Source: Paenibacillus sp. 19GGS1-52 | GTDB lineage: Bacteria; Bacillota; Bacilli; Paenibacillales; Paenibacillaceae | Length of the DNA: 64,000 nucleotides | Reading direction: 5' to 3' | Assembly: GCF_022369515.1 (NCBI RefSeq) | Contig: NZ_CP059724.1 | Span: 1,612,001-1,676,000, forward strand | In this document: piece by piece, positions 18,295 to 27,086 of the stretch | Layout of the letters: every line of letters starts with the position of its first letter | Numbering within the stretch: position 1 is the stretch's first letter | Translations under genes and position numbers: made by a program | Notes under the pieces: model-generated | Databases searched by the model: none | Told to the model about the DNA's origin: nothing | What the model saw: the letters and a program-made list of their open reading frames with translations, nothing else

Positions 18295-18333
18295 GGAGGA
18301 GCCTGTCACCAAGGGCGCCTTCTTTGTTTTTTT
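18295..18333 (+). terminator. intrinsic terminator between small ORF and transporter
   Basis: Arms GGAGGAGCC (18295-18303) and GGCGCCTTC (18314-18322) pair with one mismatch around a ten-base loop and are followed by TTTGTTTTTTT. It ends the small ORF transcript, or acts as an attenuator in the leader of the transporter gene 50 bases downstream. Confidence 0.7.
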
Positions 18334-18382
18334 AGGCATACAATTTTTAAAGTTCAGCTAAGAATCGGAGGAATTAATCATA

Positions 18383-19663
18383 ATGGAGCAACAGGCAATT
18401 TGGGCAATCGGAATTTTCCTTGTTATTTATGCACTTATTATTTCGGAAAAGATTCATCGGACGATTGTAGCCATGATTGGTGGTTTACTTATGGTAGGGC
18501 TTGGCATTGTTGATCAAGAGACAGCATTGCATCATATTGACTTCAATACGCTCGGTCTGCTTATCGGGATGATGATTATTGTAAGCATTACAGCTGACAC
18601 TGGCCTGTTTAAATTTATCGCCATATGGGCTGCCAAGAAATCGAAAGGGAACCCGGTCAGCATTCTGATTGCACTGGCGCTCATTACTGCCGTTGCCTCT
18701 GCGTTTTTGGATAACGTTACAACAGTGCTGCTTATGGTACCCGTTACCTTTAGTATTACGCGTCAATTGCGTGTGCCGCCGTTCCCCTTTTTATTCACAC
18801 AGATTATTGCCTCTAATGTCGGCGGTACTGCAACACTGATCGGGGACCCTCCGAATATTATGATCGGCAGTGCAGTTAAGGAATTGACGTTTATGTCCTT
18901 TATCAGCAACTTAGCCCCCCTTGCAATTATAGTGATGATTGTTTATGTGCCTATCTTTATCCTGCTGTTTCGCAAACAGATCAAGACGACACCAGCATTA
19001 ACGAAAAGTATTATGGATATGGATGAGAATGAGCTTATTGCTGATCATAAACTGCTTCGTAAGTGTTTGATCGTATTGGGATTGACGATTCTCGGATTTT
19101 TCCTCCATCAGTCGTTTCATCTGGAGTCGGCTACGGTTGCCTTAGCGGGTGCCTTTCTGCTCCTGCTTCTAACCGGTGAGCATATGATGGAGCAGGCGTT
19201 TACTAAGGTGGAATGGACTACTATCTTTTTCTTCATAGGTTTGTTCGTTCTGGTGTCCGGCCTCGTGGAGACAGGTGTAATTGCCAAATTAGCGGCCCAG
19301 GCTATGGAGTTAACCCACGGTAATCTGGTGGCGACTTCCTTTCTTATCTTATGGATGAGTGCAATCGCATCAGCATTTTTGGACAATATACCTTTTGTAG
19401 CAACGATGATTCCGATGATTCAGGAAATGGGCAACATGGGTATCAGCAATTTAGAACCGCTCTGGTGGAGTCTTGCGTTAGGTGCTTGTCTGGGTGGTAA
19501 TGGTTCGCTGATTGGCGCAAGTGCCAACCTGATTGTTGCCGGCATGTCCGGTAAAGAGGGGCATCCGATTAAATTTATGCAATATCTAAAATATGGCTTC
19601 CCACTCATGATCTTATCTATTGTTGTATCGAGCTTTTATATCTACCTTAGGTATTTAATCTAG
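18383..19663 (+). CDS. ArsB/NhaD family anion or Na+/H+ transporter
   Basis: This 426-residue membrane protein has about 11-12 helices and belongs to the ion transporter superfamily group with ArsB, NhaD and the P protein. Internal symmetry is visible as two similar motifs, ASAFLDNVTTVLLMVPV (about residue 111) and ASAFLDNIPFVATMIPM (about 330), plus TATLIGDPPNIMIGSA and GSLIGASANLIVAGMS, the paired re-entrant substrate-binding loops. GGAGG at 18367-18371 supports the ATG. The substrate (arsenite, Na+/H+ or a carboxylate) cannot be decided; no ars regulator lies nearby. Confidence 0.9.
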   Translation: MEQQAIWAIGIFLVIYALIISEKIHRTIVAMIGGLLMVGLGIVDQETALHHIDFNTLGLLIGMMIIVSITADTGLFKFIAIWAAKKSKGNPVSILIALALITAVASAFLDNVTTVLLMVPVTFSITRQLRVPPFPFLFTQIIASNVGGTATLIGDPPNIMIGSAVKELTFMSFISNLAPLAIIVMIVYVPIFILLFRKQIKTTPALTKSIMDMDENELIADHKLLRKCLIVLGLTILGFFLHQSFHLESATVALAGAFLLLLLTGEHMMEQAFTKVEWTTIFFFIGLFVLVSGLVETGVIAKLAAQAMELTHGNLVATSFLILWMSAIASAFLDNIPFVATMIPMIQEMGNMGISNLEPLWWSLALGACLGGNGSLIGASANLIVAGMSGKEGHPIKFMQYLKYGFPLMILSIVVSSFYIYLRYLI

Positions 19664-19688
19664 AGACGAGAGGATTTGAATAGTAAAG

Positions 19689-19967
19689 ATGGAACTAACT
19701 TATCGATATCACAAGGATGAATTACAAATTAGCGAAACACTGACTGATACGGATATTGAGTTTGAGATCTGGATTTTAGCGGAAAAACATTGGGCGGGAA
19801 TAAAGGCGGTACAGCGGTTCTTTGAGGAGGATAAGGTCTATACTGATGTCTTATTTTATGCCTATGAGAACCATCATTATCGAGTGATTGTCCGGCAGGA
19901 TTACTACGTGGCTTTTATCCTAAGCCTGCTGAAACAGCATCTTATTGAAGCTGCTGAATGGGTTTAA
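19689..19967 (+). CDS. hypothetical protein (92 residues)
   Basis: This soluble, acidic 92-residue protein reads like a compact alpha/beta fold (ELTYRYHKDELQISETL, FEIWILAEKHWAGIKA, TDVLFYAYENHHYRVIVR, then a helix). The sequence is rich in aromatic residues and histidine. No family was recognised. The ribosome site is poor (AGAGG is 15 bases away), so the start or translation level is uncertain. It follows the transporter by 25 bases and may be co-transcribed. The bidirectional terminator at 20002-20033 follows. Confidence 0.65.
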   Translation: MELTYRYHKDELQISETLTDTDIEFEIWILAEKHWAGIKAVQRFFEEDKVYTDVLFYAYENHHYRVIVRQDYYVAFILSLLKQHLIEAAEWV

Positions 19968-20001
19968 CTTAGAATTTCGATCCTATGTATTCTCTATCAC
20001 A

Positions 20002-20033
20002 AACAGCCTCACCAATAATCTGGCGAGGCTGTT
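20002..20033. terminator. bidirectional terminator between convergent genes
   Basis: Perfect nine-base arms AACAGCCTC (20002-20010) and GAGGCTGTT (20025-20033) flank a 14-base loop. The stem lies between the 92-residue ORF and the convergent hpt gene. The T tracts on both sides are short. Confidence 0.75.
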
Positions 20034-20049
20034 ATTTGTGTCTTATTGG

Positions 20050-20589
20050 CTAATTAATCCCAAGCTCTGCGGTATCCACAATCCAGACGTCCGGCAGGTG
20101 CCGGAATTGTTCGGCATAATCCAGGCCATACCCGACGACGAATTCGTCGGGTATTTCGATGCCGTTGTAGTCGATCTTGATATCGACCAGCCGCCGGGAA
20201 GGCTTGTTTAGGATGGTGCAGATCTTGACACTCAGCGCATCGCGGGTGAGCAGATGTGCTTGAAGATGCTGCAGGGTCAAGCCCGTGTCGATCATGTCCT
20301 CGACGATGAGAATATGCTTGCCACGGATATCGGTATCGATATCCTTTTTGATGACGATGGCGCCAGAGGAGGTGGAACTGTTGACATAGCTGGACACGGA
20401 CATATAGTCAACTCCAATGGGGAGCGTGATCTCGCGCATGAGATCGGCCATGAACACGGCCCCACCTTTGAGGATTCCGATCAGAACCAGCTCCTGACCG
20501 TGGTAGTCACGGGAGATTTCTGCTCCCAGCTCCTTCACTCTGTGCTGCAGCGTGAGCTTGCTTACAAGAATTTTGGTCAATCCCTTCAT
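20050..20589 (-). CDS. hpt: hypoxanthine phosphoribosyltransferase
   Basis: This 179-residue type I phosphoribosyltransferase joins hypoxanthine (or guanine) with PRPP to give IMP (GMP). Seen: the PRPP-binding loop ILIVEDMIDTGLTLQHL near residue 95, the GILKGGAVFMADL segment, the flexible SVSSYVNSS loop and the C-terminal VGYGLDYAEQFRHLPDVW that contacts the purine. It is the last gene of the minus-strand purine operon, 20 bases after the IMP dehydrogenase gene. As its expression would depend on the riboswitch at 22771-22940, induction by guanine or hypoxanthine would suit salvage. Confidence 0.95.
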   Translation of the reverse strand: MKGLTKILVSKLTLQHRVKELGAEISRDYHGQELVLIGILKGGAVFMADLMREITLPIGVDYMSVSSYVNSSTSSGAIVIKKDIDTDIRGKHILIVEDMIDTGLTLQHLQAHLLTRDALSVKICTILNKPSRRLVDIKIDYNGIEIPDEFVVGYGLDYAEQFRHLPDVWIVDTAELGIN

Positions 20590-20609
20590 GATTGCAGCTC
20601 CTTCAAGGA

Positions 20610-22121
20610 TTACGATGATCTATCCTTTTCCTTTAGCATAACATCATGTGCGCCACCTTCGACAATACTTGTAGAGGATACGAGGGTAATCTTCGCATGC
20701 TGCTGCAGCTGCGGGATGGTTAATGCGCCACAATTGCACATGGTGGATTTGATTTTGCTGATACTAAGATCCAGATTATCCTTCAAGCGGCCGGCATAAG
20801 GGATAAAAGAATCCACGCCTTCCTCGAATTCAAGCTTGCTCTCTTTGTCCTCGTTGCCGAAGTCATACCGTTGCCAATTGCGGGCCCGGCTGGAGCCTTC
20901 GCCCCAATATTCTTTAACAAAGTTCCCGCCGACCAGCAGCTTACGGCCCGGGCTCTCGTCAAATCTGGCAAAATAGCGGCCCAGCATCACGAAGTCGGCG
21001 CCCATCGCCAAGGCTAAGACGATATGGTAATCATGGACGATGCCGCCATCTGAACAGATCGGCACATAAATTCCAGTCTGGTCATAATACTCCTGCCGGG
21101 CTGCAGCGACCTCAATTACGGAAGAGGCCTGCCCTCTGCCGATACCCTTTTGCTCGCGCGTAATACAGATAGAACCGCCACCGATGCCGACTTTGATGAA
21201 ATCCGCGCCTGCTTCAACTAAATACAAGAAACCTTCCTTGTCCACGACATTACCCGCGCCGACCTTAACAGACTCTCCGAAGGTTTCTTTAATGTAACGG
21301 ATCGTTTCGGCCTGCCACTCGGAGTAACCATCCGAGGAATCGATGCAGAGAATATCCGCTCCAGCTTCGACGAGTGCCGGAACACGTTCTTTATAATCCC
21401 TGGAATTGATGCCTGCACCAACGATAAGCTGTTTATTGGCATCATGCAGCTCCAGCGGATATTCCTGATGGCTGTCGTAGTCTTTGCGGAATACCAGATA
21501 CATCAGATTGCCGTTGCTGTTCACGATGGGCAGACAGTTGAGCTTATGGTCCCAGATCATGTCGTTTGCTTCAGACAGAGTAATTCCCTCTTCAGCATAG
21601 ATGAGTGAGGTTAGGGGAGTCATGAACGCTGTGATAGGGCTTTCCGGTGTAAGGCGGTTCTCACGGTAATCCCGGCTGGTGACAATGCCCATCAGCTTCC
21701 CTGTGGGGAGACCATTCTCTGTGATGGCGATAGTGGAATGCCCGCTTTTGGCTTTGAGTGCCAGCACATCCTTTAGAGTATCCACTGGCCGCAGGTTGGA
21801 GTCGCTGATGACGAAGCCTGCTTTGAATTTCTTCACTCTCCGCACCATCTCGACCTGCTGTTCCACCGACTGCGAGCCATAGATGAAGGAGATGCCGCCG
21901 CTTTTGGCCAAGGCGATAGCCATATTATGGTCGGATACAGCCTGCATTACCGCAGACGTCACCGGAAGATTCATGGTTAGTGCGGGCTGCTCCCCTTTTC
22001 TAAACTTGGTTACAGGGGTCTTTAAGACGACGTTTCCTGGTGTGCAATCCTTAGTAGTTAAATTAGGGATCAGCAGGAACTCGCTGAATGTTCTGGACGG
22101 TTGCTCATAATAAAAAGCCAT
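20610..22121 (-). CDS. guaB: IMP dehydrogenase (CBS-domain containing)
   Basis: This 503-residue TIM-barrel enzyme oxidises IMP to XMP with NAD. Seen: a CBS pair inserted between about residues 100 and 215 ([12 protein letters not shown], then [17 protein letters not shown]), the catalytic cysteine in [31 protein letters not shown], and the mobile flap with the Arg-Tyr pair in [10 protein letters not shown] followed by [13 protein letters not shown]. The RY pair and flap favour IMP dehydrogenase over GMP reductase. AAGGAGTG nine bases upstream selects ATG 22121 rather than the longer frame to 22163. It is longer and more divergent than the housekeeping GuaB, so it could be a second copy. Confidence 0.9.
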   Translation of the reverse strand: MAFYYEQPSRTFSEFLLIPNLTTKDCTPGNVVLKTPVTKFRKGEQPALTMNLPVTSAVMQAVSDHNMAIALAKSGGISFIYGSQSVEQQVEMVRRVKKFKAGFVISDSNLRPVDTLKDVLALKAKSGHSTIAITENGLPTGKLMGIVTSRDYRENRLTPESPITAFMTPLTSLIYAEEGITLSEANDMIWDHKLNCLPIVNSNGNLMYLVFRKDYDSHQEYPLELHDANKQLIVGAGINSRDYKERVPALVEAGADILCIDSSDGYSEWQAETIRYIKETFGESVKVGAGNVVDKEGFLYLVEAGADFIKVGIGGGSICITREQKGIGRGQASSVIEVAAARQEYYDQTGIYVPICSDGGIVHDYHIVLALAMGADFVMLGRYFARFDESPGRKLLVGGNFVKEYWGEGSSRARNWQRYDFGNEDKESKLEFEEGVDSFIPYAGRLKDNLDLSISKIKSTMCNCGALTIPQLQQHAKITLVSSTSIVEGGAHDVMLKEKDRSS

Positions 22122-22162
22122 TCTGCAGCACTCCTTAAAATTTATTATAAAGCTTGCTATCA

Positions 22163-22723
22163 CTAGACCTTGGACAGGAATCGCACAGGGATTTCATAGT
22201 CCGCTTCAAGTGCTTTGTAGTGCTCACCTTTGGCTAGAATGGCCTGCACTCCGACCAGGTGGACACCCATTTCTTTCAGCTGCTGGGCAATAGCACGAAT
22301 GGTTGCACCCGAGCTGATTACATCATCCAGAAGTAGAACGCGATCCCCAGCCTTGAAGCCGTCAAAATAAATATAGTTCTCATTATACGCCGTTTCACGT
22401 TTGATGCAGACCTCGTAGTTCTCGTACAGCTCGGTGCTCAGCCTCAGGATGTTCAGGGGCTTCATCAGCTTGTAAGCAGCTAGTATACCCCAAGTATGCC
22501 CACCCGGTTCAGGCGAAACGATATAGTCGTAAGCGGGGAATTGTTCAGTAATGCTCACGGCAAGATTATCGGTGATCTCATGGATTAGCTCTGGCGCAAT
22601 AAAAGTACCACGTTCTCCAAAGGGATACAGCTTGAAGTCATAGGGGGTGTCTTTATTTTTATAAATCCGCACATTCTTGGCTTGATGGATGGACTCTTTG
22701 AGTCTCTCGCTGGATGCATGCAT
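22163..22723 (-). CDS. purine phosphoribosyltransferase (Apt/Xpt-like)
   Basis: This 186-residue type I phosphoribosyltransferase has the PRPP loop [17 protein letters not shown] near residue 123, preceded by [17 protein letters not shown], and a hydrophobic C-terminal core. The substrate may be adenine, xanthine or guanine; sequence alone does not tell. GGGAG eight bases upstream selects ATG 22723 rather than TTG 22738. It is the first gene of the operon and starts about 48 bases after the riboswitch terminator, so it would be the gene most directly controlled by the switch. Confidence 0.88.
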   Translation of the reverse strand: MHASSERLKESIHQAKNVRIYKNKDTPYDFKLYPFGERGTFIAPELIHEITDNLAVSITEQFPAYDYIVSPEPGGHTWGILAAYKLMKPLNILRLSTELYENYEVCIKRETAYNENYIYFDGFKAGDRVLLLDDVISSGATIRAIAQQLKEMGVHLVGVQAILAKGEHYKALEADYEIPVRFLSKV

Positions 22724-22770
22724 AGCCTTCACTCCCAATGTTTAGTAATTGCTTGAATAAATCACAAAAA

Positions 22771-22884
22771 CCCCAGCATACAAGAGGCACGAAAGATCGA
22801 AGCAGCACCGCTGGACATCACATCTAACAATGCGAAATCCCACACAGTATCCTTCAGTCAGACAGTGCCTCTTGTAGCCTGGGG
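22771..22884 (-). terminator. riboswitch expression platform: long terminator
   Basis: On the minus strand, arm one (22884 down to 22865, CCCCAGGCTACAAGAGGCAC) and arm two (22790 down to 22771, GTGCCTCTTGTATGCTGGGG) pair over 18 of 20 positions and are followed by TTTTTG. The loop is 74 bases. Arm one contains the aptamer's P1 3' strand (TACAAGAG), so aptamer folding and terminator folding exclude each other. Confidence 0.85.
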
Positions 22885-22940
22885 CAATTTACGGTTGCCT
22901 GTAGAAACGCCCAAACCAAATTAATGGGCTTATACAAGAG
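22869..22940 (-). ncRNA. purine riboswitch aptamer, guanine class
   Basis: Read on the minus strand: P1 CTCTTGTA/TACAAGAG (22940-22933 with 22876-22869), J1/2 TATAA-like, P2 GCCCA/TGGGC with a loop holding GG, J2/3 TTTCTAC, P3 GGCAA/TTGCC with loop CCGTAAA, and J3/1 ending GCTAC. These are the conserved elements of the purine riboswitch. The specificity base before TAC is C, as in the guanine/hypoxanthine class, not U as in the adenine class. It precedes the phosphoribosyltransferase-guaB-hpt operon. Confidence 0.88.
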
Positions 22941-23196
22941 TTATTTAATTAGTATATGTCAGGAAAAGTTACTCGGATCATTTGCTTTATGCTATCATTC
23001 GTAATATTTTGTGTCAATATCTCATTTTTATGTTATGTTTTATGACTTAGTCCTCTGTGATATATATGACTAAAGAACTATTCGGTATGCATCTTATCCT
23101 GTATAATTATTCCTTAGAAGTAGCGTTTTTGCTCTTGATATCATTTTTTCATGAGCAAGGAATAGATTGGCTGCTAATTTTTCTGGGGGCGATGGG

Positions 23197-25374
23197 ATGT
23201 ACGGAAAAGGATTGAAGGTTATGGCAGCTTGGGTGATGCTGCTAAGTTTGCTGTTTGGGGGAGTGGCGAATGCAGCGACAGTAGTTCAACAGACAAATTC
23301 GTATGTGTTTATTGATGTTAAATCTACCTATTGGGCCAATGAAGCGATTGAGAGTATGGCTAATCAAGGAATTATTACCGGCAACCCGGATGGCTCCTTT
23401 AAGCCAGAAGAGGCGCTCACACGTGAACAGCTTGCGAAGTTGATTACGCTTACCTTTGGTCTGGATCTTATCTCAGACGGGGTTCAAACGTTCTCGGATG
23501 TAAATTCCTCTTCCTGGGCCTATAAATATGTTGAATCGTCCAAAGAATATCTTACAGGGTACTTTCCTGTGAAGGGCAAACCCTTCTTTGACCCGCAAGC
23601 TAAGGCTACTCGTGAAGATGTTGCTGTAGCGTTGGTTAGGGCGATGGGGCTTGAAACGGAGAGTATAAATGCAGAGAGTATCCTTAGCTCGAAATTTAGC
23701 GATTATGAGGATATTTCGCCACAGCTTGAACAAGAGGTAGCAGTTGCTGTAGATAAGAAGCTGATTCAAGGTTTTCCGAATGGAACCTTTGGACCGAACA
23801 GTCCGATTAATAGAGCTTCTGTAGCCACACTACTCTATCGGGTATTGAAATCCTCCTATACGACAGCAACTAAGGATGTACAACTGGATGTAGTACTTCC
23901 CGAACAGGTGTCCGACAGTACACTTAAGATTACGGGGAAGGTTAGCGCAGATGCCAAAGTATACATCAATGATGAAGAAGTGGAGAACATCAACGGTTCT
24001 TTTGCTGAAGCCTATGACCTGGATCAGGGAGAACGTGTCTATGAATATGTGTTTAAGGCTGTGCTGCCGAACGGACGCTCCAGAACAGTAACCAAACAAG
24101 TTACTTATCAAACTACAGCTCCGAAACTAACTGTAAAGGCTCCTGAATCCGCTAGTCAGCCAGATGTCACGATCAGCGGCAAAGTTACGGATAGCACTGA
24201 TACTTCACCTGTAGTGACGGTTAATGATAAGGAAGTATATGTTTCCTATAATGGTGATTGGAGCACCAAGCTCACTTTAACAGAAGGCATAAACAAAATT
24301 GTAGTGACTGCTGTCAACGAACATGATAAGAAGACCGTAATCGAGAAACAGGTTGTTGTTACGCTCGGCGGACCGGAATTGACTTTGGATTTCATACCGG
24401 AGACAAGCAATGTCGACAGTGTGACTCTGAGCGGTAAAGCTACTGACAAGAATGATAGTTATCCGAAAATTTATATCAATGATAAGCTGATAAACAGCTA
24501 TGGTTCTTTTAATGTGAATATGACGCTAAAAGAGGGCGAAAATGTATTTACATTCAAGGCTACGAATAGTCTGGGCAAGAGCTCAAGCATAATCACCAAA
24601 AAGGTTATTTTTACTGTGGGCGGACCGGAATTGACTTTGGATTTCATACCGGAGACAAGCAATGTCGACAGTGTGACTCTGAGCGGTAAAGCTACCGACA
24701 AGAATGATAGTTATCCGAAAATTTATATCAATGATAAGCTGATAAACAGCTACGGTTCTTTTAATGTGAATATGACGCTAAAAGAGGGCGAGAATGTATT
24801 TACATTCAAGGCTACGAATAGTCTGGGCAAAAGCTCAAGCATAATCACCAAAAAGGTTATTTTTACTGTGGGCGGACCGGAATTGACTTTGGATTTCATA
24901 CCGGAAACAAGCAGTGTCGACAGTGTGACTCTGAGCGGTAAAGCTACCGACAAGAATGATAGTTATCCGAAAATTTATATCAATGATAAGCTGATAAACA
25001 GCTACGGTTCTTTTAATGTGAATATGACGCTAAAAGAGGGCGAGAATGTATTTACATTCAAGGCTACGAATAGTCTCGGCAAGAGCTCAGAGGTGATCAC
25101 TAAGACCATCGTCTTCAGTGTAGGTGGGCCGGAGTTGAAACTGGACTATATCCCGGAGTCAACCAAAAGTGAACAGATTACGCTAAGCGGCAGTGCAACG
25201 GATGCCAATGATAGTTATCCCAAAATCTATCTGAATGACAAGTTGCTGAGCAGCTACGGCAGCTTTAATGAGAGAGTGACGTTAAAGGAAGGCAGCAATA
25301 CCTTTGTCTTCAAAGTCACGAATAGCTTCGGGAAAGTCACCACGATTGAAAAAACGGTAGTGTACACACCTTGA
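23197..25374 (+). CDS. S-layer homology domain surface protein with tandem Ig-like repeats
   Basis: The 725-residue precursor has a signal peptide (about residues 1-26, MYGKGLKVMAAWVML, ending ANAA). Three SLH domains follow (about residues 35-90, 95-150 and 160-215, seen as DVKSTYWANEAIESM, DVNSSSWAYKYVE and GTFGPNSPINRASVATLLYR), which anchor proteins to pyruvylated wall polymers. From about residue 225 come six beta-rich Bacillus-type Ig/glucodextranase-like repeats; the last four are 84 residues each, three of them nearly identical. No catalytic domain is present, so a structural or adhesin role is inferred. ATG 23197 behind GGGGGCG is preferred to TTG 23167. Confidence 0.93.
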   Translation: MYGKGLKVMAAWVMLLSLLFGGVANAATVVQQTNSYVFIDVKSTYWANEAIESMANQGIITGNPDGSFKPEEALTREQLAKLITLTFGLDLISDGVQTFSDVNSSSWAYKYVESSKEYLTGYFPVKGKPFFDPQAKATREDVAVALVRAMGLETESINAESILSSKFSDYEDISPQLEQEVAVAVDKKLIQGFPNGTFGPNSPINRASVATLLYRVLKSSYTTATKDVQLDVVLPEQVSDSTLKITGKVSADAKVYINDEEVENINGSFAEAYDLDQGERVYEYVFKAVLPNGRSRTVTKQVTYQTTAPKLTVKAPESASQPDVTISGKVTDSTDTSPVVTVNDKEVYVSYNGDWSTKLTLTEGINKIVVTAVNEHDKKTVIEKQVVVTLGGPELTLDFIPETSNVDSVTLSGKATDKNDSYPKIYINDKLINSYGSFNVNMTLKEGENVFTFKATNSLGKSSSIITKKVIFTVGGPELTLDFIPETSNVDSVTLSGKATDKNDSYPKIYINDKLINSYGSFNVNMTLKEGENVFTFKATNSLGKSSSIITKKVIFTVGGPELTLDFIPETSSVDSVTLSGKATDKNDSYPKIYINDKLINSYGSFNVNMTLKEGENVFTFKATNSLGKSSEVITKTIVFSVGGPELKLDYIPESTKSEQITLSGSATDANDSYPKIYLNDKLLSSYGSFNERVTLKEGSNTFVFKVTNSFGKVTTIEKTVVYTP
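24367..25374 (+). repeat. four 252-bp tandem repeats in the SLH protein gene
   Basis: Units start at 24367, 24619, 24871 and 25123, exactly 252 bp apart, each beginning GGPEL in protein. The first three differ by only a few bases, nearly all synonymous (one Asn to Ser change in unit three); unit four is clearly divergent. Each encodes an 84-residue module with TLSGKATDKNDSYPKIYIND. Confidence 0.95.
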
Positions 25375-25428
25375 AGCAACAGAGTAAGCGCTTGATGATC
25401 TCATTTTAAACATCATATGAACATTCTT

Positions 25429-25465
25429 GCGGTGAGCAGAGATTATTTCTGTTCGCCGCTTGTTT
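25429..25465 (+). terminator. terminator after the SLH protein gene
   Basis: Arms GCGGTGAGCAGA (25429-25440) and TCTGTTCGCCGC (25448-25459) pair over a seven-base loop with two weak positions, followed by TTGTTT. Confidence 0.75.
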
Positions 25466-25680
25466 CTAATGAGAAAGGATAAGCTGGAAGAAAATAACCG
25501 ATTATACTAATAGAGTTTTCATGGTTTTTTAATTATAATAATTATTATCTGGATTTCATAAAGAGTTCAAAGTTAATGTAAAAAGTCGTATTTTCGTGTG
25601 ATATACTTAACACAGCGATTTTGAGAATTGTGAAAGTAATACCTACATCAATGAATAGAGACTAGGATGGTGAACTTGCG

Positions 25681-27081
25681 ATGCACATCGTCGTCGTTGG
25701 CCTAAATTACCGTACGGCACCTGTAGAGGTGAGAGAACAGTTCGCCTTTGCCGAGAAGGATCTGCCAGCCGCACTCCATCAGTTGATGAAGACGAAAAGT
25801 GTTCTAGAAGGGGTCGTCGTAGCCACCTGTAACCGTACGGAAATTTATGTGGTTGTAGACCGTCTTCATATGTGCGGATATTTCATTCGTAGCTATTTGG
25901 AGCAGTGGTTCGGAGTAAACAGTGAGCAATTTACACAGCATATGTATATATATGAAGACGAGCAGGCGATTACACATTTATTTCGTGTGACCTGCGGTCT
26001 GGATTCAATGGTCATTGGCGAGACACAGATACTGGGACAGGTACGCAGTTCTTTTCTGACGGCTCAGACTGAAGGGGTGACGGGTACCTGGTTCAATCGT
26101 CTGTTCAAGCAGGCGGTGACGCTGGGTAAACGTGCTCATAGTGAGACGTCAATCGGCGAGAGTGCAGTTTCGGTCAGTTATGCCGCTGTGGAGCTGGGCA
26201 AGCGTATCTTCGGCATGTTCACCGGTAAAAAAGTGCTGATTCTTGGCGCCGGCAAAATGAGCGAGCTTACGGTGAAGCATCTCTACAGCAGCGGTGCGGC
26301 TGAGGTGATTGTTGCCAATCGCACCTTGTCGCGTGCCATTGAGCTAGCGGAGAAATTCTCGGGTAGACCGAGTACGATCGAAGATGCCCTAAAGCATCTG
26401 GATGAAGTTGATATTATCATCAGCTCAACGGGAGCGGATGGTTATGTGCTGACGGCCGATCAGGTAGCAGAAGGCATGAAGCGTCGGCCTTCACGGCCGC
26501 TATTTATGATCGACATCGCCGTACCACGGGACATTGATCCTGCAGCGGCGAGTGTGCCGGATGTGTTCCTGTACGATATTGATGATCTGGAGGGCATAGT
26601 GGAGAATAATCTGGAAATGCGCCGGAGTGAAGCTGTGAAGATTGAAGTGATGATTACTGAGGAGCTAGATGAGTTCCAGCTATGGCTGAAGACATTGGGT
26701 GTGAGACCTGTGATTCGAGCGCTTCAGGATAAATCTAATGAGATTCATGAGGAAACGATGGAGAGTCTGTTCAACAAGCTGCCTGAGCTGGACGAGCACC
26801 AGCGCAAGGTCATTCGCCGATTAACCAAAAGTATTGTCAACCAAATGATGCATGACCCGATCAACGTTATTAAAGAGATGTCCGGTGGTAAGCAAGGAAA
26901 TGAAGCGCTGGAGTATTTTACGCGAATCTTCGCGTTGCAGGAGCAGCTCGAATCTAGTGCGGACGGCGGCAGCCCTGCGCAAGTGCAACGGTCTGTTGCT
27001 GACCGTGATCGTGCCTCCCTTAGCAGCGACTCGCTTGCTCCCAAGGCAGCGTATGCTCCGGCGGGCCTGCAGGGCGGGTGA
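25681..27081 (+). CDS. hemA: glutamyl-tRNA reductase
   Basis: This 466-residue enzyme reduces glutamyl-tRNA to glutamate 1-semialdehyde with NADPH, the first step of C5 tetrapyrrole synthesis. Seen: the catalytic cysteine in VATCNRTEIY near residue 50, GETQILGQ near 119, the Rossmann segment ILGAGKMSELTV near 190, and the C-terminal dimerisation helices. The tail after about residue 430 is a Ser/Ala-rich extension not typical of the family. AGGATGG lies about nine bases before the ATG. It opens the hem cluster; its stop overlaps the start region of hemX. Confidence 0.97.
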   Translation: MHIVVVGLNYRTAPVEVREQFAFAEKDLPAALHQLMKTKSVLEGVVVATCNRTEIYVVVDRLHMCGYFIRSYLEQWFGVNSEQFTQHMYIYEDEQAITHLFRVTCGLDSMVIGETQILGQVRSSFLTAQTEGVTGTWFNRLFKQAVTLGKRAHSETSIGESAVSVSYAAVELGKRIFGMFTGKKVLILGAGKMSELTVKHLYSSGAAEVIVANRTLSRAIELAEKFSGRPSTIEDALKHLDEVDIIISSTGADGYVLTADQVAEGMKRRPSRPLFMIDIAVPRDIDPAAASVPDVFLYDIDDLEGIVENNLEMRRSEAVKIEVMITEELDEFQLWLKTLGVRPVIRALQDKSNEIHEETMESLFNKLPELDEHQRKVIRRLTKSIVNQMMHDPINVIKEMSGGKQGNEALEYFTRIFALQEQLESSADGGSPAQVQRSVADRDRASLSSDSLAPKAAYAPAGLQGG

Positions 27082-27086
27082 CTGAC

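Noticed and set aside
18250..18513. 87-codon ORF overlapping the transporter start
   Set aside because: It runs through the terminator hairpin and then out of frame into the transporter gene; no ribosome site.
24367..25374. Regularly spaced repeats suggesting a CRISPR-like array
   Set aside because: The 252-bp units are in-frame protein repeats without spacers.
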